The position numbers and the translations under genes were made by a program. A stretch of DNA of 64,000 bases from Candidatus Methanohalarchaeum thermophilum (GTDB lineage Archaea > Halobacteriota > Methanonatronarchaeia > Methanonatronarchaeales > Methanonatronarchaeaceae). Each line of letters opens with the position of its first letter. Position 1 is the stretch's first letter. Where the stretch lies: positions 1,243,169-1,307,168 of the forward strand of contig MSDW01000001.1 in assembly GCA_001914405.1 (NCBI GenBank), read 5' to 3'. Shown piece after piece: positions 61,814 through 64,000 of the stretch. The notes beneath the pieces are model-generated. The model saw only the letters and a program-made list of their open reading frames with translations. It was not told the DNA's origin and did not search any database.

Positions 61814-62515
61814 CTATTCAGATGGAAAACCTAGTTTTTCCCAATTTTTCCCTCTTAGATTGACTTTGTATCCTTTTTGTCCGATTTGTACGGGTATTTG
61901 GTCTGTTGTTTTTATTGCGTTTACTGGGCAGATTTCTACGCATGCTTGTTTGCCGTCTGGTCCTCCGTTTTCTTCCCAGTGTGGTGTGTCTATGCATAGG
62001 TCGCATTTTAGGCTGTATTCGTCTTCGTGGTTCCATGCTGCTCTGGCTGGGTTATTTATTTGATCGCACGCCTCTATACATCTCTGACATCCAATACACT
62101 TTTCCTCATCAACCAACCTAACATTACCATTAACCTCATCAACAGACAAAGCACCAGTAGGACAAGCAGCAACACACTCCGGATACTGACACTGCCTACA
62201 CTGCTCCTGCACCAAATCATCAGGAAAACCAGCCAACGGATCTTCAAAAACCTGGATCCGGGAGAGGGAGAGGTTTTCCTTGCCCTCATGAGCTAAAGAA
62301 CAGGCGAGCATGCAGCTTCTACATCCTGCACACTTTTCTCTATCAACCAATAGATAAGCCTCTGACGGTGGAGTCTCTACCATTGTTTTTATTTCTTCGA
62401 AGCTTCTGCCTTCGGCTTTTTCTATTGTATCAGTAAGAGACCCTAAAGCAAACCCTGCTACTGCTGCTCCAGCACCTCCTGCAATTCCCTTTAAAAAATC
62501 TCTTCTATTAACCAT
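61814..62515 (-). CDS. Tat-signal four-cluster ferredoxin subunit (module 2)
   Basis: The 233-residue protein begins with a twin-arginine signal: NRRDFLKGIAGGAGAAVAGF. No lipobox Cys follows, so it would be cleaved or stay N-terminally anchored. Four 4Fe-4S motifs follow: CAGCRSCMLACS, CRQCQYPECVAACP, CIGCQRCIEACD (one ligand pattern altered to ACD) and CDLC...ACVEICP. The layout is that of DmsB/FdhB-type subunits. It is the first gene of the operon that continues with AOR, a hypothetical protein, radical SAM and cytochrome b. It probably links the AOR active site to the cytochrome. Confidence 0.9.
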   Translation of the reverse strand: MVNRRDFLKGIAGGAGAAVAGFALGSLTDTIEKAEGRSFEEIKTMVETPPSEAYLLVDREKCAGCRSCMLACSLAHEGKENLSLSRIQVFEDPLAGFPDDLVQEQCRQCQYPECVAACPTGALSVDEVNGNVRLVDEEKCIGCQRCIEACDQINNPARAAWNHEDEYSLKCDLCIDTPHWEENGGPDGKQACVEICPVNAIKTTDQIPVQIGQKGYKVNLRGKNWEKLGFPSE

Positions 62516-63470
62516 TTTAAACTGAAACCCCTTTCACTATCCTAATTCATTGTTTTAAATAAATCTATTGCCCAATTAAACAACTTCAATACCTTTAATT
62601 TTTAAACAAATAAATAAAAAAACTTAAAAAATTAAACCAAACCAAAATTTTTTGAAAAAAATTAAAACAAAAATACTAAAATCTAAAAAAAAATAAAATA
62701 ATCTTATAGCCCACAGGATTCTTCACTCCCTCTAGAACAAAACCCTAGAAAACCACAAATCAACAAAAAATTAAAAAACCGAAAAACCAATCACCATCAC
62801 TGTCTTCCAAGACTAAAAACCTTCAAAACTACATAATATAACATAAATAACCAATAAATTGGCTTTTCACTTTAATCAGAAACTTAAAGTACTTTATATA
62901 GCTTTCAATTTATTTTTTTATTTCTAGGTGAAAAAATAGATTAATCGTACTTTTCAAATTGCATTATGGCTTATATAAGAAGAAATGGTAGTTGATCATC
63001 TCTATTTTGTCTTATCATCTTCTATATTTCAAAAAACTATTTCCTGATTTTCGAGTTTGTCGGGTGAACTACCCCTACCTTACTCGCTTGCGCTCGTGTG
63101 GGGGGGACTTCTTACCAAATAAGTTAAATCCTTCAGACCGACATCTAGTGTTGGTTATTTTCGAGTTTTGGTATAGTCTTTATATTTTTTTTGCGGAAAG
63201 CTTTTTTGGGGGCCAGAAAAAACCGTGGAGAGCTTCTAGCTGCCTTTGGTTTTGCTTGATCTAGGTCTTTTTCTGGAGCGAATAGTTTCAATCTCGGTTG
63301 AGTTCATTGGACGAAGTCCGATATAAAAAGCAATCTTTCTCTTAGGATAAGAATACTTTTATTTCAAGTCCTTATTCTTATGTGAGAAAATTGATTTGGT
63401 TAGAAGTTTTCTTCTTTACTGGTTAATTTGGTTTGTGGTTATTTTGGGTTTTAGATTGTTTTTTATTTGG
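62516..63470. other. intergenic region with a TnpB-type hairpin
   Basis: No gene is convincing. On the minus strand, 63065-63113 forms a hairpin with an AGCGCAAGC-type top and ends TAGGGGTAGTTCACC, matching the right ends at 1301 and 56410. The segment 63258-63276 resembles 56848-56880. The first 400 bp are plain AT-rich sequence. Confidence 0.45.
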
Positions 63471-63992
63471 TTATATTTTTTTTATGGCTATCTCTATTGC
63501 TTTCCTTAGGCTAGCTTTGGGCATGATTGTTACGACTGGTATATTTATTATTTTTTCTATTGTTGAACTGACTATTGGTGCACATATTAGGGCGGAAGCT
63601 CCGTCTCTTTCTGCTCTTATTGAGGATATTATTACTTCGTCCATTGATGTTGCTGCATATTCCTCTATTTGGATTTTTTGGTCGTTTTTTTCTATGTATT
63701 TTTTTTCGATTTTGTCTAGTACTGGTCTGGTACCTATTATAGCTATGAATTTGTTTTTTTTCTTTTCTCCTGTAAGTTCTCTAACTGTATTGATTATTTT
63801 TCGGACGGTTTTTAGATTTGGTTCTCTTTCGCTTGATACTATTTTGTATAGTGTGCTTGCTGGTATATTGGCTGCTTTGCTGAAGTTTGATATGTTGGTT
63901 TTTAGTTCTTCTGTTATTGTTGTCTTTAGTGTTTTTGCGAATTCTTTATTTGATTTTAAGGCTGCTTTAATTAATTTTCTCTCAGCCCTCAT
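63471..63992 (-). CDS. XRE-type helix-turn-helix regulator with sensor domain
   Basis: The 173-residue protein has an N-terminal XRE helix-turn-helix (NISNFSKAANIPASTLYKIV then EREPNLKTVRKII, residues 30-68) joined to an alpha/beta domain. That domain has FIAIIGTRPVLDKIEKKYI, ATSMDEVIISSIRAERDGAS and ALICAPIVSSTIEKIINIPV, resembling the PrpR-N/small-ligand sensor found in archaeal regulators. It probably binds a metabolite and controls a nearby methanogenesis or cofactor operon outside the window. The ATG is 8 bp from the window edge and its reading frame may not extend further. Confidence 0.75.
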   Translation of the reverse strand: MRAERKLIKAALKSNKEFAKTLKTTITEELKTNISNFSKAANIPASTLYKIVSSEREPNLKTVRKIINTVRELTGEKKKNKFIAIIGTRPVLDKIEKKYIEKNDQKIQIEEYAATSMDEVIISSIRAERDGASALICAPIVSSTIEKIINIPVVTIMPKASLRKAIEIAIKKI

Positions 63993-64000
63993 GTTTGCCT

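Noticed and set aside
61191-62296. Plus-strand ORFs opposite AOR module 2 and its ferredoxin
   Set aside because: They are shadows of two strongly conserved genes.

Overview
The window is AT-rich archaeal DNA. An intron-containing tRNA-Thr, TATA-like promoters, GGGTGA/GGAGGT ribosome binding sites, a PCNA/RFC/MCM set, a CDC48 N-domain protein and a type IV pilin signal all point to Archaea. A corrinoid protein beside a UroD-family methyltransferase suggests a methyl-reducing or methylotrophic methanogen. Acidic proteins and gene families I know mainly from haloarchaea (ribbon-helix-helix partners of integrase and TnpB, an AbrB-like 'SRGRL' protein) would fit a halophilic methanogen such as Methanonatronarchaeia. 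That placement is inference and was not tested.

Layout. (1) 1-3.8 kb: a TnpB element, tRNA-Thr(CGU), phosphoglycerate kinase and one unknown gene. (2) 3.85-18.7 kb: a mobile-element-like block that starts at tRNA-Glu. It holds a ribbon-helix-helix/coiled-coil protein, a tyrosine integrase, long AT-rich spacers with palindromes, a near-perfect 46-bp inverted repeat, a beta-CASP nuclease, small regulators, and a PCNA-like clamp, collar-less RFC small subunit and N-terminally reduced MCM in a row. (3) 18.8-29.7 kb: a compact type I-D CRISPR-Cas locus whose array has only two repeats and one spacer, flanked by a transposase scrap and a broken DNA adenine methylase. (4) 29.9-38.6 kb: corrinoid methyltransferase pair, PKD-domain pilin, integrase remnant, and an ArsR-permease-thioredoxin group. 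(5) 38.2-46.8 kb: a second TnpB element with solo right-end hairpins, a broken nuclease-like gene, and two sensor kinases between 98%-identical 230-bp direct repeats. (6) 47-50.8 kb: ArsR and a frameshifted Acr3 arsenite permease, an IS6-like remnant, and intergenic DNA with TnpB-type hairpins. (7) 50.8-62.5 kb: two tungsten aldehyde:ferredoxin oxidoreductase (AOR) modules, each with a Tat-signal four-cluster ferredoxin; the second also has a membrane cytochrome b and a B12-binding radical SAM enzyme. A response regulator and a decayed TnpB lie between them. (8) 63.5-64 kb: an XRE-type regulator.

The most striking architecture is in (2) and (5). The last 18 bp of tRNA-Glu recur exactly at 46.73 kb and nearly exactly at 41.40 kb. 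A 13-bp arm sequence lies in opposite orientation on the outer side of each copy, as expected for attL and attR of an integrase. This would make 3.9 to 41.4 or 46.7 kb one or more integrated elements carrying a mini-replisome and a CRISPR-Cas system. The metabolic highlight is the exported-looking AOR/ferredoxin/cytochrome b operon, which may couple tungstoenzyme oxidation to the membrane.

Many genes are broken (acr3, a sensor kinase, an integrase, a methylase, a TnpB, transposases), so the accessory DNA is turning over. Some single-base breaks, especially the one in an A8 tract, could be sequencing errors.
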